The notes: generated by a model from the letters alone, not told the origin. Counted from the stretch's first letter, positions 17,527 to 26,629 are shown. The stretch: 40,164 nt of DNA from Gammaproteobacteria bacterium (GCA_024742995.1 JANSXK010000014.1:1-40164), one strand, 5' to 3'. Translations and numbers: made by a program.

Positions 17527-18381
17527 ATGATCTTACCTACGATCTTGTCCACGCACACGTTGCAACAATTATTACCCTATCGTGAGATTGATGCGCACGC
17601 CATCTACCGCAATCGTAATTCGTTAGGATTTGGATACCATTTGTTCTTGTCTCATCCGTCCCATTTAAAAACCGTGCACACCCTGATCTCAGAAACACAT
17701 CCGCCCAAATCATGCCATACCGCTCTGTTCTTGCATCGCCACAGCGCATGCGAACCATCCTTTCAATATTATCTATTTGTATCCGCCCCCTATTTACCTC
17801 AGCAACGACAAGGCTTGAAAGCTTATCGTCAAATCTTGGGCAAAGCGTTAGACACCCAAAATATTCCCTACCAAAACGTCAACGCGACTGATTTCTTGAT
17901 TTTTTTAAGAACCCTAATTTCCCCCAATCTACACCATACGACCTGGCCCGGCTTGATTGATACACAGCAATTACCTTTCCAGCATCTCATCCCCACGCCC
18001 GGCACCCGCATACAAATCACAGAACAGTATTTGGATATTCTAACGACCAATCACGAAGGTGAATCCGAACAAGTACGTCTTGTTTCCTATCACAGTGAAC
18101 ACCCAGAAGATTGCCGCCTATTATGGGCATACAGTACCCATATCAGTGAACGTATTGCGGGTGATATGCTGATCTCGCTTACCGTTGAAAACAATAGACC
18201 CATGGCATCCTTGGCATGCTTCACACCATCAGCATCCAATAATGAGCAACATCTTGAAACAGTATGCTCTGATTTAGGATTACATTTACAGCGACCCCAA
18301 GAAGTACTGGTATCTTTTTTTAATAGTATGCCTTTTGGATTTACAGAACGTTCGTACAGACGCTATCTCAAACAAATTTGA
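17527..18381 (+). CDS. TraC-like protein with only the N-terminal domain (orphan conjugation ATPase fragment)
   Basis: This 284-residue protein follows, in order, the N-terminal domain of F-type TraC, the VirB4-class ATPase of conjugative type IV secretion. Matching blocks are LQQLLPYREID near the start, NSLGFGYH, YYLFVSAPYLP, YQNVNATDFLIFLRTLI, TEQYLDILT, LLWAYSTHI and SFFNSMPFGF near the end. The ATPase part with its Walker motifs is absent, and about 80 residues of the usual internal helical insert are also missing. Just beyond the stop, the next frame reads ETFLGLLPSIWA, which fits the conserved LLP...W that follows in TraC, so the stop may come from a frameshift. No other conjugation genes are nearby. 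GGAAG is 8 bases before the ATG. It is either a relic or a repurposed domain. Confidence 0.55.
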   Translation: MILPTILSTHTLQQLLPYREIDAHAIYRNRNSLGFGYHLFLSHPSHLKTVHTLISETHPPKSCHTALFLHRHSACEPSFQYYLFVSAPYLPQQRQGLKAYRQILGKALDTQNIPYQNVNATDFLIFLRTLISPNLHHTTWPGLIDTQQLPFQHLIPTPGTRIQITEQYLDILTTNHEGESEQVRLVSYHSEHPEDCRLLWAYSTHISERIAGDMLISLTVENNRPMASLACFTPSASNNEQHLETVCSDLGLHLQRPQEVLVSFFNSMPFGFTERSYRRYLKQI

Positions 18382-18441
18382 GACATTTCTTGGGTTGCTG
18401 CCATCAATTTGGGCAGTGACATCAAAATTTGAAACCATTAT

Positions 18442-18467
18442 AGTATCATTCCAAGGATGGTACTTTT
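18442..18467 (+). terminator. Possible intrinsic terminator of the TraC-like gene
   Basis: AGTATCATTCC and GGATGGTACT form a stem of about ten pairs with one G-T pair and one bulged T around a two-base loop, followed by TTT. It lies 60 bases after the stop, in the gap between two convergent genes. The stem is only moderately stable. Confidence 0.45.
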
Positions 18468-18535
18468 CGACAGGATGTCATTGTGCAGGACGCGCAACAT
18501 ACCACCAGGCATGACCGCTGCAGGGACGCAGCGTT

Positions 18536-19177
18536 TTATTCAAATGACACAATGGATTGCACTAATTTCCCTAAAATCTCAGGTTCAGCATGTACTGCCA
18601 AACGTTCAAAATTAGGATTGTGGGCATGCAAATAGGTCACCTCTTCACGCTTCAGTAACTGTCTGAATATGGGCTCTGAATGCATAGGATCTTGCGCCAA
18701 AATAAAATCGCCATCTCTAGCAGTGGCCTGTGCATCAAAAATGATAATACTACCCGCAGGAAATCGTGGTGACATGGCTTCGGTTTTCAATACAATACCA
18801 TAAAAATCGCCAGCATACGGCAAAATACAGGTCAACGTATCATAAGGTTGTTTGTGGGTTTGTGGAATATGAGGCAGCAAATACAAAGGCACCGCCAGCG
18901 TTATGCCCAAAACCCCGCGTTCAATAATGGCATCTTCGTTGCAACACATCTGCCCTTCGCCCGTGCGCAACCAATGCTCATCCACCTGCAATTGTTTGGC
19001 CAATAAAGCAAACTTTCCGGCTGGCGGCGAGCTTTGACCACTGAGCCATTTGCCAGCACCACGATGCGATAAACCAACCATGGCAGCCAATTGCTGAATA
19101 CGCCCATAATTCTTGGGCGGCAATCCTAGTTTATCTAAACAAAGGTTAAGACGTTCAGAAAATAGTTTTGATTTCAT
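18536..19177 (-). CDS. HTH repressor with a protease-dead S24 (LexA/CI-like) domain
   Basis: A 213-residue transcription factor. Residues about 20-75 form the DNA-binding region (IQQLAAMVGLSHRGAGKWLSG...LLAKQLQVDEHWLRTGEG). The C-terminal half is the S24 fold of LexA and phage CI repressors. The Ser-Met motif where the catalytic serine belongs reads KTEAMSPRFPAG, with alanine in place of serine. The lysine position of the dyad reads PIFRQL, with arginine. It should bind DNA and dimerise but not cut itself. I take the ATG at 19177; a TTG at 19204 is in frame. It is divergent from a small lipoprotein gene, with a palindrome between them that could be its operator. Confidence 0.8.
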   Translation of the reverse strand: MKSKLFSERLNLCLDKLGLPPKNYGRIQQLAAMVGLSHRGAGKWLSGQSSPPAGKFALLAKQLQVDEHWLRTGEGQMCCNEDAIIERGVLGITLAVPLYLLPHIPQTHKQPYDTLTCILPYAGDFYGIVLKTEAMSPRFPAGSIIIFDAQATARDGDFILAQDPMHSEPIFRQLLKREEVTYLHAHNPNFERLAVHAEPEILGKLVQSIVSFE

Positions 19178-19217
19178 ATAGTCAGCCGATAAAACAATTG
19201 TCAACGCGCGCCAAACA

Positions 19218-19232
19218 TGATTAACTTAATCA
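19218..19232. promoter_or_regulatory. Palindrome in the divergent gap, possible repressor operator
   Basis: TGATTAA-C-TTAATCA is a perfect 15-base odd palindrome lying between the start of the S24-type repressor gene (19177, leftward) and the lipoprotein gene (19273, rightward). Its size, symmetry and place fit an operator for the adjacent HTH protein. A TTGACA on the minus strand (19199-19204) lies beside it. Confidence 0.4.
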
Positions 19233-19272
19233 AGTGATCGCCACTGCCAATTCTAGCATAATGGAGACAATA

Positions 19273-19518
19273 ATGAGATGGCTCATCCTCACCCCTGTAC
19301 TTTTTCTACTATGCTCATGCATTTACACCGAAGGTGAGATCATCGAAGAACCAGAAGATATCGCCGTATCACCCAAAATCTATAAGTATACGCCGGGATA
19401 TCCTTGTCGTTCTACCAATGTCACTGATCCAAAGCGCACCACAATATGCCACGAACCCCCAAGGTTGAAGCGTCGTTCACCATGTAACAATCCTAAGACT
19501 CAATCAGAACGAGAATAG
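19273..19518 (+). CDS. Small predicted lipoprotein
   Basis: An 81-residue protein starting MRWLILTPVLFLLCSCIY: one arginine, a hydrophobic run and the lipobox-like LCSC, so lipid attachment is expected at the second of those cysteines. The mature part is short, acidic at first (EGEIIEEPED) and later basic, with four further cysteines. GGAGA six bases upstream supports the ATG at 19273; ATGs further upstream in frame lack a site. Its last 19 bases overlap the end of topA on the other strand. I do not recognise a family. Confidence 0.6.
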   Translation: MRWLILTPVLFLLCSCIYTEGEIIEEPEDIAVSPKIYKYTPGYPCRSTNVTDPKRTTICHEPPRLKRRSPCNNPKTQSERE

Positions 19519-21770
19519 CCACACTCCGCCTGCGGACATACGATTTGTCGACCGCTGCGTTTGGTTTCTTTGAGCGTCAATATGGGCCAAGCACAAGCGG
19601 GACACGCTTCTGCAACGGGCTCATTCCATAGGGCGTACTCACATTTGGGATAAGCACTACAAGAATAAAAAATCTTCCCTTTTCTAGATTTACGTTTGAC
19701 GATGGTTGCAGTGTTGCATTTGGGACAAGATACGCCGGTATCTGACGGCTTTTCTAAGGGTTCTATGAATTTGCATTCTGGATAATGGCTACAACCGATA
19801 AAACGACCATACCGACCATGCTTCACATGCAGAGGATGAGAACATTCCGGACAGATGCGTCCTTCTACCACATCTGGCTCTGATGTGTCCGAGCCATCGC
19901 TCGCCAAATCTTTGGTATAATCGCATTCTGGATATGCCGTACAACCGATAAAGCGTCCGCGTTTCCCTAAACGTATGGCCAGTGGTTGCTCGCATTTCGG
20001 GCATTTCTCATCTATCACTTCCGTGGTCACGTCTTTGCGCTGCACCTGGCCGTCAATCTCGTCAATTTGATGAATAAAGGGCTGCCAAAATTCATCCAAT
20101 ACCGGCACCCACTCTTTCTCACCACGCGCAATCGCATCCAGCGTATCTTCCAAACCAGCGGTAAATTGATAATCAACATAACGTGTAAAATACGTGGTTA
20201 AAAAACGGCTCACAATGCGTCCAACATCCGTCGGAGAAAACCTTTTTTTATCAAGCACCACATATTCCCGCTGCTGCAGTCTATGAATGATAGATTCATA
20301 CGTTGAAGGCCGTCCAATCTCAAATTCTTCCAAGGCTTTCACCAAAGAAGCCTCGGAATAACGAGGCGGTGGTTCGGTAAAATGTTGATTGGCAGCAATA
20401 TCTAATAACGTCACCCGATCGCCTTTGGCTAAAACAGGTAACATACCTCCGCCCCCGTCATCCTTGCTATCATCACGCCCTTCTTCATACACAGCAAGAA
20501 ACCCAGGAAATACCACAGTAGATCCATTTGCACGAAATATTCCATCGCCAGCTTGGAAATCGATCGCCACTGTATCCAACAACGCTTCAGCCATCTGACA
20601 AGCCAGCGTACGCTTCCAAATCAACGTATATAATTTCAATTGATCCGGCGACAGCGCCTTGGCTAACATCTCAGGTGTACGTTTCATAGATGTTGGGCGA
20701 ATGGCTTCATGCGCCTCTTGAGCATTTTTGGATTTGGATTTGAATACCCTGGGTACTTTCGGACAATAAGACGCATCGTACTGCGCATTAATATACGCGC
20801 GAATATCTTCAATAGCCTCAGCAGACATATGCACTGAATCCGTACGCATATAAGTGATCAAACCCATCGTGCCCGCACCAATATCAATCCCTTCATACAA
20901 TTGCTGTGCTGTCGACATGGTTCTTCTGGCTGTAAAACCTAGTTTTCGTACTGATTCTTGTTGCAATGTGGAAGTGATAAAAGGCGCCGCAGGATTACGC
21001 TTACGCTGCTTCTTCTCAACTTTTACAACTTCTAAATGACCTTTGGCTTGCGCCAACAGTGTTGCTTTCACATCTTCTGCGTGTCCAGCTTCGCTAATGG
21101 TAAATTGCTGTAGTTTTTCTTCGCGGAAATGGGTCAAACGCGCTTCAAATTTTGCTTTATCATGCTCACACGCAGCCATTAATTGCCAATACTCTTGCGG
21201 TACAAAGCGTTCAATCTCTTCTTCGCGCTCTACAATTAATCGCAAAGCAGGACTTTGCACACGACCAGCAGACAAACCACGACGCACTTTTTTCCATAAT
21301 AAAGGAGATAAATAAAAGCCCACCAAATAATCCAAGGCGCGTCTTGCTTGTTGCGCATTCACCAAATCCATGGCAATTGCACGGGGATGATGAATCGCTT
21401 CTTGAATCGCAGATTTTGTGATTTCGTTAAAAAAGATACGTTCTACTTTTTTGTCCTTTAACAAATTGCGCTTCGCCATCAATTCTTGAACATGCCAAGA
21501 AATGGCTTCCCCTTCGCGATCCGGATCCGTTGCCAGTAATAAACCATCTGCTTTTTTCAATGCTTTGGCAATAGCATCAACATGGCGTGAATTGCGCTCA
21601 ATCGGTTGATAAAGCATTGTAAATTGTTGATCAGGATCAACCGATCCTTTCTTGGGAGGCAAATCACGCACATGGCCGTACGAAGCCAAAACTTCATACT
21701 CACTGCCAAGATATTTCTTGATGGTCTTACATTTCGCGGGGGATTCTACAACAACCACGTACTTAGACAT
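19500..21770 (-). CDS. topA: DNA topoisomerase I
   Basis: Type IA topoisomerase that relaxes negative supercoils behind RNA polymerase. The 756-residue protein begins with the Toprim domain (KYVVVVESPAKCKTI, and DPDREGEAISWH with the metal-binding acidic residues). The catalytic tyrosine is Tyr307 in GLITYMRTDSV. From about residue 570 there are four zinc ribbons of the CxxC...C-x4-5-C type (CPKCEQPL, CPECSHPL, CPKCNTA, CPACAWPI). I use the ATG at 21770 (MSKYVVVVESPAK); a TTG two codons earlier is less likely. A good promoter lies upstream. Confidence 0.97.
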   Translation of the reverse strand: MSKYVVVVESPAKCKTIKKYLGSEYEVLASYGHVRDLPPKKGSVDPDQQFTMLYQPIERNSRHVDAIAKALKKADGLLLATDPDREGEAISWHVQELMAKRNLLKDKKVERIFFNEITKSAIQEAIHHPRAIAMDLVNAQQARRALDYLVGFYLSPLLWKKVRRGLSAGRVQSPALRLIVEREEEIERFVPQEYWQLMAACEHDKAKFEARLTHFREEKLQQFTISEAGHAEDVKATLLAQAKGHLEVVKVEKKQRKRNPAAPFITSTLQQESVRKLGFTARRTMSTAQQLYEGIDIGAGTMGLITYMRTDSVHMSAEAIEDIRAYINAQYDASYCPKVPRVFKSKSKNAQEAHEAIRPTSMKRTPEMLAKALSPDQLKLYTLIWKRTLACQMAEALLDTVAIDFQAGDGIFRANGSTVVFPGFLAVYEEGRDDSKDDGGGGMLPVLAKGDRVTLLDIAANQHFTEPPPRYSEASLVKALEEFEIGRPSTYESIIHRLQQREYVVLDKKRFSPTDVGRIVSRFLTTYFTRYVDYQFTAGLEDTLDAIARGEKEWVPVLDEFWQPFIHQIDEIDGQVQRKDVTTEVIDEKCPKCEQPLAIRLGKRGRFIGCTAYPECDYTKDLASDGSDTSEPDVVEGRICPECSHPLHVKHGRYGRFIGCSHYPECKFIEPLEKPSDTGVSCPKCNTATIVKRKSRKGKIFYSCSAYPKCEYALWNEPVAEACPACAWPILTLKETKRSGRQIVCPQAECGYSRSD

Positions 21771-21837
21771 AAGCAAAACCTGCTAACAAATGGATACAGC
21801 ATAATGGGGAGTTCAAATAAGCGCAAGACCTCAGCAC

Positions 21838-21866
21838 ACTCTAAGCTCAGATGATAACCCTGTCAA
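21838..21866 (-). promoter_or_regulatory. Probable sigma-70 promoter of topA
   Basis: Reading leftward, TTGACA (21866-21861) is followed after 17 bases by TAGAGT (21843-21838), about 60 bases before the topA ATG. Thus topA can be expressed apart from dprA-smg. Confidence 0.5.
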
Positions 21867-21876
21867 AAGGTTTAGC

Positions 21877-22323
21877 CTAATGCAACGACAAGCCATCTTC
21901 TTTAAAATACAACACCAACTCAAGAAATGCCAATTGAATAGGATCAATCGTTTGTGCCAAGGTATTACGAATGGTCCATTTGGTTTCTTGCAAAGATACA
22001 AATCTAGAATCAGAGAAAAACAAACGATTCATCACTAATTCCATTGTATTCGCTGGAATAATACCCAAAGTCGACATCCGCATCAAAAATTGATGTGACG
22101 CCTTGGTCAACTTCATTTGCTCATCCGCAGAAAATACTCGCATGGCAGCCGACGTCTGTTCTTTGACAACTTTAATTTCCAAACCAACTTTAGATTCCGT
22201 AGGAATGATTTCCGTCGAATCCGACTCCAGTGGCATCAAATCATTTAATTCTTGTTTTTCTTTGAGCTGAGTCAACGTTTTTTCAAATAAACTTAATAGA
22301 ATCTCAAATAAACTCACTTTCAT
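21877..22323 (-). CDS. smg: Smg family protein
   Basis: A 148-residue cytoplasmic protein of the Smg (DUF494) family. The typical opening MKVSLFEILLSLFE (often MKENVFDVLMYLFE in relatives), the middle block VFSADEQMKLTKASHQFLMRM and the end DPIQLAFLELVLYF support this. Its biochemical function is unknown, but the gene is regularly found between dprA and topA in gammaproteobacteria, as here. It starts directly after the dprA stop, so the two are co-translated. Confidence 0.9.
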   Translation of the reverse strand: MKVSLFEILLSLFEKTLTQLKEKQELNDLMPLESDSTEIIPTESKVGLEIKVVKEQTSAAMRVFSADEQMKLTKASHQFLMRMSTLGIIPANTMELVMNRLFFSDSRFVSLQETKWTIRNTLAQTIDPIQLAFLELVLYFKEDGLSLH

Positions 22324-23397
22324 TTATCGACACCTCATATAGCCACCAGGAACACTCTGTATCCAACCTTCCAACTCTAATTTTGCTACCGCACACAACA
22401 GCTCATCCAAAGAAAGCTTACTTCGAATAAGGATGTGATCGACTGTCGTCGTTTCAAATCCGATACAGGACAACAAACTCTGATTGTCGCATATCTTAGA
22501 AAAAATTGGTATGTCTTTTACAAGAGGTTCATCTGCCAAACGCATTTCTTCTTTCACCTCTTGTACTGATGTCACCAAACTTGCGCCTTGTTGTAATAAA
22601 CGGTGACAACCACGTGCTTGGGTTAAATGAATAGACCCTGGGATAGCAAGTACATCCCGATTTTGTTCCATTGCAAATCGTGCAGTGATCAATGACCCCG
22701 ATCGAACCGCGGCCTCTACAACCAAAATGGCTGCAGAAAGACCTGATATTATACGATTTCTTCGGGGGAAATGTCCAGCATTGGGTGGACTATTTAGGGG
22801 AAATTCACTCAATAATAATCCTTGGGCAACAATACGATCTGCCAATGTCCGGTGTCGATAGGGATAAATCAGATCAATCCCAGTCCCCAGTACAGCAATC
22901 GTTGCGCCCCCTGCTGCTAAACATCCTTCATGCACCTGTGCATCTATCCCCAAGGCTAGCCCGCTGACAATGGTAAGCGGCACTTGAGCCAATTCGTTTG
23001 CAAACTGCCAAGCTGTTTCTGCACCTGATGCACTGGGATGACGCGACCCGACCATGCCCAAGGCAGTTTGTGTGAAACATTGTAAATTTCCTCTGGCATA
23101 TAAAATGGGAGGCGGATCGTAGATTTCTGCTAATAGAGCGGGGTATTCTGGGCTGCCCCAAGCCAAAATATGATGATCCGGCTGCTGCATCCAAGCCAAA
23201 TCCGACTCGATCTGCCGAAAATCAAAGGTGGCGATAGCATCTGCAACTTTTTCTGGTAAGCCCGCGTGTTTGAGATCGACAGCGCTTGCACGAAACATAT
23301 CAGCCAAATCTGGCCAACGTTCCTGACATCGCATCAAACGCCGTGGGCCCAAATCAACAATACGATTACACGCTAATAACGTATGAAGATTGTCCAT
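22324..23397 (-). CDS. dprA: DNA-processing protein DprA
   Basis: Protects incoming single-stranded DNA and loads RecA during natural transformation. The Rossmann-like core is clear: ALGMVGSRHPSASG near residue 115, then IVSGLALGIDAQVHEGCLAAGGATIAVLGTG, FPRRNRIISGLS and SGSLITARFAMEQNRDVLAIPG. A helical N-terminal region (about residues 1-60) and a C-terminal winged-helix-like tail (LSLDELLCAVAKLELEGWI) complete it; the 357-residue length is usual. Its presence suggests that the organism keeps at least part of the competence machinery. Confidence 0.95.
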   Translation of the reverse strand: MDNLHTLLACNRIVDLGPRRLMRCQERWPDLADMFRASAVDLKHAGLPEKVADAIATFDFRQIESDLAWMQQPDHHILAWGSPEYPALLAEIYDPPPILYARGNLQCFTQTALGMVGSRHPSASGAETAWQFANELAQVPLTIVSGLALGIDAQVHEGCLAAGGATIAVLGTGIDLIYPYRHRTLADRIVAQGLLLSEFPLNSPPNAGHFPRRNRIISGLSAAILVVEAAVRSGSLITARFAMEQNRDVLAIPGSIHLTQARGCHRLLQQGASLVTSVQEVKEEMRLADEPLVKDIPIFSKICDNQSLLSCIGFETTTVDHILIRSKLSLDELLCAVAKLELEGWIQSVPGGYMRCR

Positions 23398-23505
23398 AAC
23401 GATTCCATTGTTAAGACATCACAGAGGATGAGGTTGGTTTCCAGCGCCAAGCATAATGCAATTTTCAATGTGTGGGTAGTGTTACTAATGAGAAAACATG
23501 AAAAG

Positions 23506-24651
23506 TTAAGCTAAATCATTATGATGATTTTCGCATACATTCCGAGCATTTAAGGCTTTTGTCTCAGCGCTATCATTTTGTATAAACAGCGTTTGGGTCG
23601 GAAAAGCGCATTCAGCGCCATTTTTTTGAATTATTTCTAGTATCTTGATAAATATTTTATGCTGAATAGATTTAAACTGCACCCAGTTTGTGGTTTTTGT
23701 GAAGGCATAAACAAGAAAATTTAGCGATGAAGCACCAAACGTATCAAAATTCACAACAATTATTTGGTCATTATCAATATCGGGATGGCTAACTAACATG
23801 TCTTTGACTTGATTAACAATGGTATCCATGTAAGAGGCGTCACAGTAACGAATGCCAATACTTTCCTTAATACGACGACTGGACATTCGAGAAGGATTTT
23901 CTACGGTGATCGTGAGAAAAACACCATTGGGGACATATAGTGGACGTTTTTCAAAGTTTCTAATCTTTGTTGCACGCCACCCAATAAACTCAACGATCCC
24001 CTCAATTGATTTATCGGGAGAGCGGATCCAATCGCCAACCTTAAATGGTTTATCCAAGTAAATGACAAGACTCCCAAATATATTGGCAAGCAAATCTTTC
24101 GCTGCAAAAGCCACTGCAGCACCACCAATACCACCGAATGCAAGTAAACCAGCAATGGGCAATCCAACAATTTGCATACACAGCAGAGTTGCAGTCACTA
24201 TGGTTGAAATACTAATAAGTTGCGCAATGGCATGCGTGAGTGTCACATCAATGTTTTTCTTTCGCGCATCACAGTGTTTGATATATTGCGTTTCAAGACG
24301 GGCTACAAAACGAAGCACAAGCCAGGCAATGGCAACAACAATACTGACTTTTTGAATCTCTGGGATATATGCTGAAAGTGGAAAGTGATAAGCCTTGTCA
24401 GTAATGAGCGATACAGACAAAGAAAGACCAAACATCCAAATTAGAAAGTTAGCCGGTGTATACGCGGCCTCAACAAGGGGGGCATCGTATACCACGCTTG
24501 TTTTGTGCGTGCGCTTATGAATTTTCGACAGCGCTCTGAGTGTCATTTTTTGGATGATCGCAGTGATGAAAATGATGACAAACACTTGCACTGCCAGCCA
24601 CTGCAACCCATCTTTGGCAAAGAATTCAGAAATCATCATTAATCTGTACAT
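23506..24651 (-). CDS. MscS-type mechanosensitive channel
   Basis: Inner-membrane small-conductance mechanosensitive channel that releases solutes on osmotic downshock. Three or four hydrophobic segments precede the pore-lining helix, which shows the family pattern of glycines and alanines (IAGLLAFGGIGGAAVAFAAKDLLANIFGS, near residues 165-195). The MscS beta-domain follows: DKPFKVGDWI, GIVEFIGWRATKIRNFEKRPLYVPNG. Then comes an alpha/beta C-terminal domain and a polar tail. The 381-residue length is somewhat longer than E. coli MscS, due to an extra N-terminal helix pair. It is transcribed alone. Confidence 0.9.
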   Translation of the reverse strand: MYRLMMISEFFAKDGLQWLAVQVFVIIFITAIIQKMTLRALSKIHKRTHKTSVVYDAPLVEAAYTPANFLIWMFGLSLSVSLITDKAYHFPLSAYIPEIQKVSIVVAIAWLVLRFVARLETQYIKHCDARKKNIDVTLTHAIAQLISISTIVTATLLCMQIVGLPIAGLLAFGGIGGAAVAFAAKDLLANIFGSLVIYLDKPFKVGDWIRSPDKSIEGIVEFIGWRATKIRNFEKRPLYVPNGVFLTITVENPSRMSSRRIKESIGIRYCDASYMDTIVNQVKDMLVSHPDIDNDQIIVVNFDTFGASSLNFLVYAFTKTTNWVQFKSIQHKIFIKILEIIQKNGAECAFPTQTLFIQNDSAETKALNARNVCENHHNDLA

Positions 24652-25019
24652 ATTGTATAATACATGGGATATATTAACATGTTATATTAAGCAGTGTAAA
24701 TGATCATGCGCCCAAGGCTTAAAAGTAACGAGCCAATTCTAACTGCAGATTCCCTGGATTTATATTGGTCTTTTTTATTCTAAGATTAGTTATATGGCCT
24801 CATCTAAGGTGTTATAAATTTAGACTTTGACATGCTTTCCCTGATTTTTAATTGGCCATTCCAAGAAGTTGGCAAAAAATATTATCCCTGACTACAGCGG
24901 ATTTTTTTGCGATGTCCGGAATGAAGTGTTGGTGATTTTACATCCCTCCTGACATTGTAAACAACGCCTCAGGCAGATATAATCTAACTCCCTAACCTAT
25001 CGCAATAATGGAGACTCCT
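24652..25019. other. Intergenic gap between the MscS gene and ssb
   Basis: A 368-base AT-rich gap between divergent genes. The only clear element is the ssb promoter at its right end. I see no open frame with a ribosome binding site, no tRNA and no LexA-type box in the remainder. Confidence 0.4.
24955..24983 (+). promoter_or_regulatory. Probable sigma-70 promoter of ssb
   Basis: TTGTAA at 24955-24960 and a perfect TATAAT at 24978-24983 are 17 bases apart. The implied start site is about 30 bases before the ATG at 25020. Confidence 0.65.
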
Positions 25020-25496
25020 ATGGCAAGAGGCATCAACAAAGTCATTTTAATTGGTCATATTGGTGGTGATCCTGAGGTCCGGTATATGCCTAATGGCAAT
25101 GCTGTGGCAACCATCTCAGTGGCCACCACTGAATCTTGGAAAGACAAACAAACCGGAGAAAAGCAAGAACGCACCGAATGGCACCGCGTGGTTTGCTTTA
25201 ATCGTTTGGGTGAAATTGTAGGCGAGTACGTACGCAAAGGCTCGAAGTTGTATGTAGAAGGTAGTTTACGTACGCGTAAATGGCAAGATCAACAAGGCCA
25301 AGATCGTTATACAACAGAAATCGTGGCGGCTGACATACAAATGTTAGATGGCAAAGGCACGACAAGCGGTGCACAAGACATGCCGGCTCAATCTAGCCAA
25401 CAGGCCAAAGCCCCACAAGCACAAGCTGCAACCCCCGCTGCTGCAACTGCTCCCCAAGAATCTTTCGAAGCCTTGGATGATGATATTCCGTTTTAA
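25020..25496 (+). CDS. ssb: Single-stranded DNA-binding protein
   Basis: Tetrameric OB-fold protein that coats single-stranded DNA in replication, repair and recombination. Residues 1-110 are the OB-fold ([54 protein letters not shown]). A Gln/Ala/Pro linker follows, and the acidic tip DDDIPF that recruits partner enzymes is intact. The length is 158 residues from the ATG at 25020, which has GGAGA five bases upstream; an upstream in-frame ATG at 25008 is not the family start. Confidence 0.97.
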   Translation: MARGINKVILIGHIGGDPEVRYMPNGNAVATISVATTESWKDKQTGEKQERTEWHRVVCFNRLGEIVGEYVRKGSKLYVEGSLRTRKWQDQQGQDRYTTEIVAADIQMLDGKGTTSGAQDMPAQSSQQAKAPQAQAATPAAATAPQESFEALDDDIPF

Positions 25497-25504
25497 GGTC
25501 CTTC

Positions 25505-25527
25505 TCTTCTCCCCCATGGGGAGAAGA
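25505..25527. terminator. Hairpin after ssb, first of two similar copies
   Basis: TCTTCTCCCC and GGGGAGAAGA form a ten-base-pair stem with a three-base loop (CAT), starting 9 bases after the ssb stop. There is no T-run, so termination would be factor-dependent or the hairpin may be a REP-type end. A close copy lies at 26608-26629. Confidence 0.5.
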
Positions 25528-25655
25528 TCTCTACCAAAAATGACAAGCCATGTCTTGCCCTGTCAAAAAAAATAAGCAAACACTTTTGTATATTATTGAA
25601 CAACATTGTTGTTTATGGTACCATGCACGCGTTTACAATTCCTGTGGAGACATTA

Positions 25656-26599
25656 GTGGTAAATACTCAAGAGAATTTGCAACAATTACAGGATGAAAGA
25701 ACTGTTCTTAAGCAATTGATAGCAGTATACAATACTGATTCATATCCCGAGTACGAAGCGCGGTACAATACATTTCGCAGGAATAACAGATTTGATTTCA
25801 GTGCTCTGTTGGATACCATTGATCTATCTGAAGAGGATCTACAGGATGAGATCAATATTATTCTTAGTGCACTACGTCTAAGTACTTCCATTGACAGACA
25901 AAAACTAACCCTAACAACACTAATAAATAAATTAAACGCCAGCCTTAGACAAGAAACATCAATCATACTCGAAGACCCCGACTGTCTTAAGGCGTTCCGT
26001 CTTCTTATATTGAAACTAAAGCTACGTCGAGGAGAAAAACTCATACACCATCTACAACAACCCCTAGTACGCGAAAATATGGTGGCAGGTATCATACTAA
26101 CCACAACTGGACTAGGAGCACTTGGCTTTAGCTTTGCCATTGGCACAGTATTACCCCCAATCGTATTCATTGCGATACTTGTGGTAAGCGGCATAAATTT
26201 ATTAGCGGCCGGGATACATTTCGTCCGAACAACGCAAAATTATTCGTTATCCACCAAGCCCACAGCTGCAATTGCAGAAGCTTCGTTGATGCTAGGAGGT
26301 TACGTATCAACGTTTCTTGCCACACAAACCTATCTCAGTGCATCGTTCTCTGCGCAATTTGCGTTACTCATAGGGGTACCGCAGCTGTTATTGCTCTGGG
26401 CGTAGCGGGCGTCATTATGATGCTGGCAGGCGCACACCTTGTTCTTGAACACTCACAACCAGCACCAACTGCTGAAGCGACATCTACAACACCTTCTTGT
26501 TGTCAACGCCTCAGCAATTGCTTTGCGCGCTTTTTAAACGCCGCTCCAAGAGGTTCTACCACAGAGGACCTTCACAACCATCTACAAGCAGCTACGTAA
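25656..26599 (+). pseudogene. Frameshifted four-helix membrane protein, first of a tandem paralogue pair
   Basis: The reading frame that ends at 26405 carries on, after a one-base shift, as a frame ending at 26599. In the intact neighbour (26743-27699) the corresponding residues are continuous. The break is at GGGG (26376-26379): five G instead of four would restore I-G-G-T-A-A-V-I-A-L-G, matching I-G-...-A-S-V-I-A-L-G in the paralogue. The start is probably the GTG at 25656, because GTG-GTA and a GGA(G/A)-ACATT leader are shared with the neighbour. The N-terminal half is polar and helical (about 140 residues), and the rest holds about four hydrophobic segments. The function is unknown. The shift may be real, a phase-variable tract or a sequence error. 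Confidence 0.65.
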
Positions 26600-26607
26600 T
26601 CCCCTTC

Positions 26608-26629
26608 TCTTCTCCCCATAGGGAGAAGA
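26608..26629. terminator. Hairpin after the first paralogue, second copy
   Basis: TCTTCTCCC and GGGAGAAGA form a nine-base-pair stem with loop CATA, nine bases after the TAA at 26597-26599. Both this and the copy after ssb are preceded by CCTTC, so they are one repeated element placed at gene ends. Confidence 0.5.

Noticed and set aside
25667-26194. A 175-codon minus-strand frame
   Set aside because: Antisense shadow of the first membrane paralogue; rich in Ser and Arg, as such shadows are.
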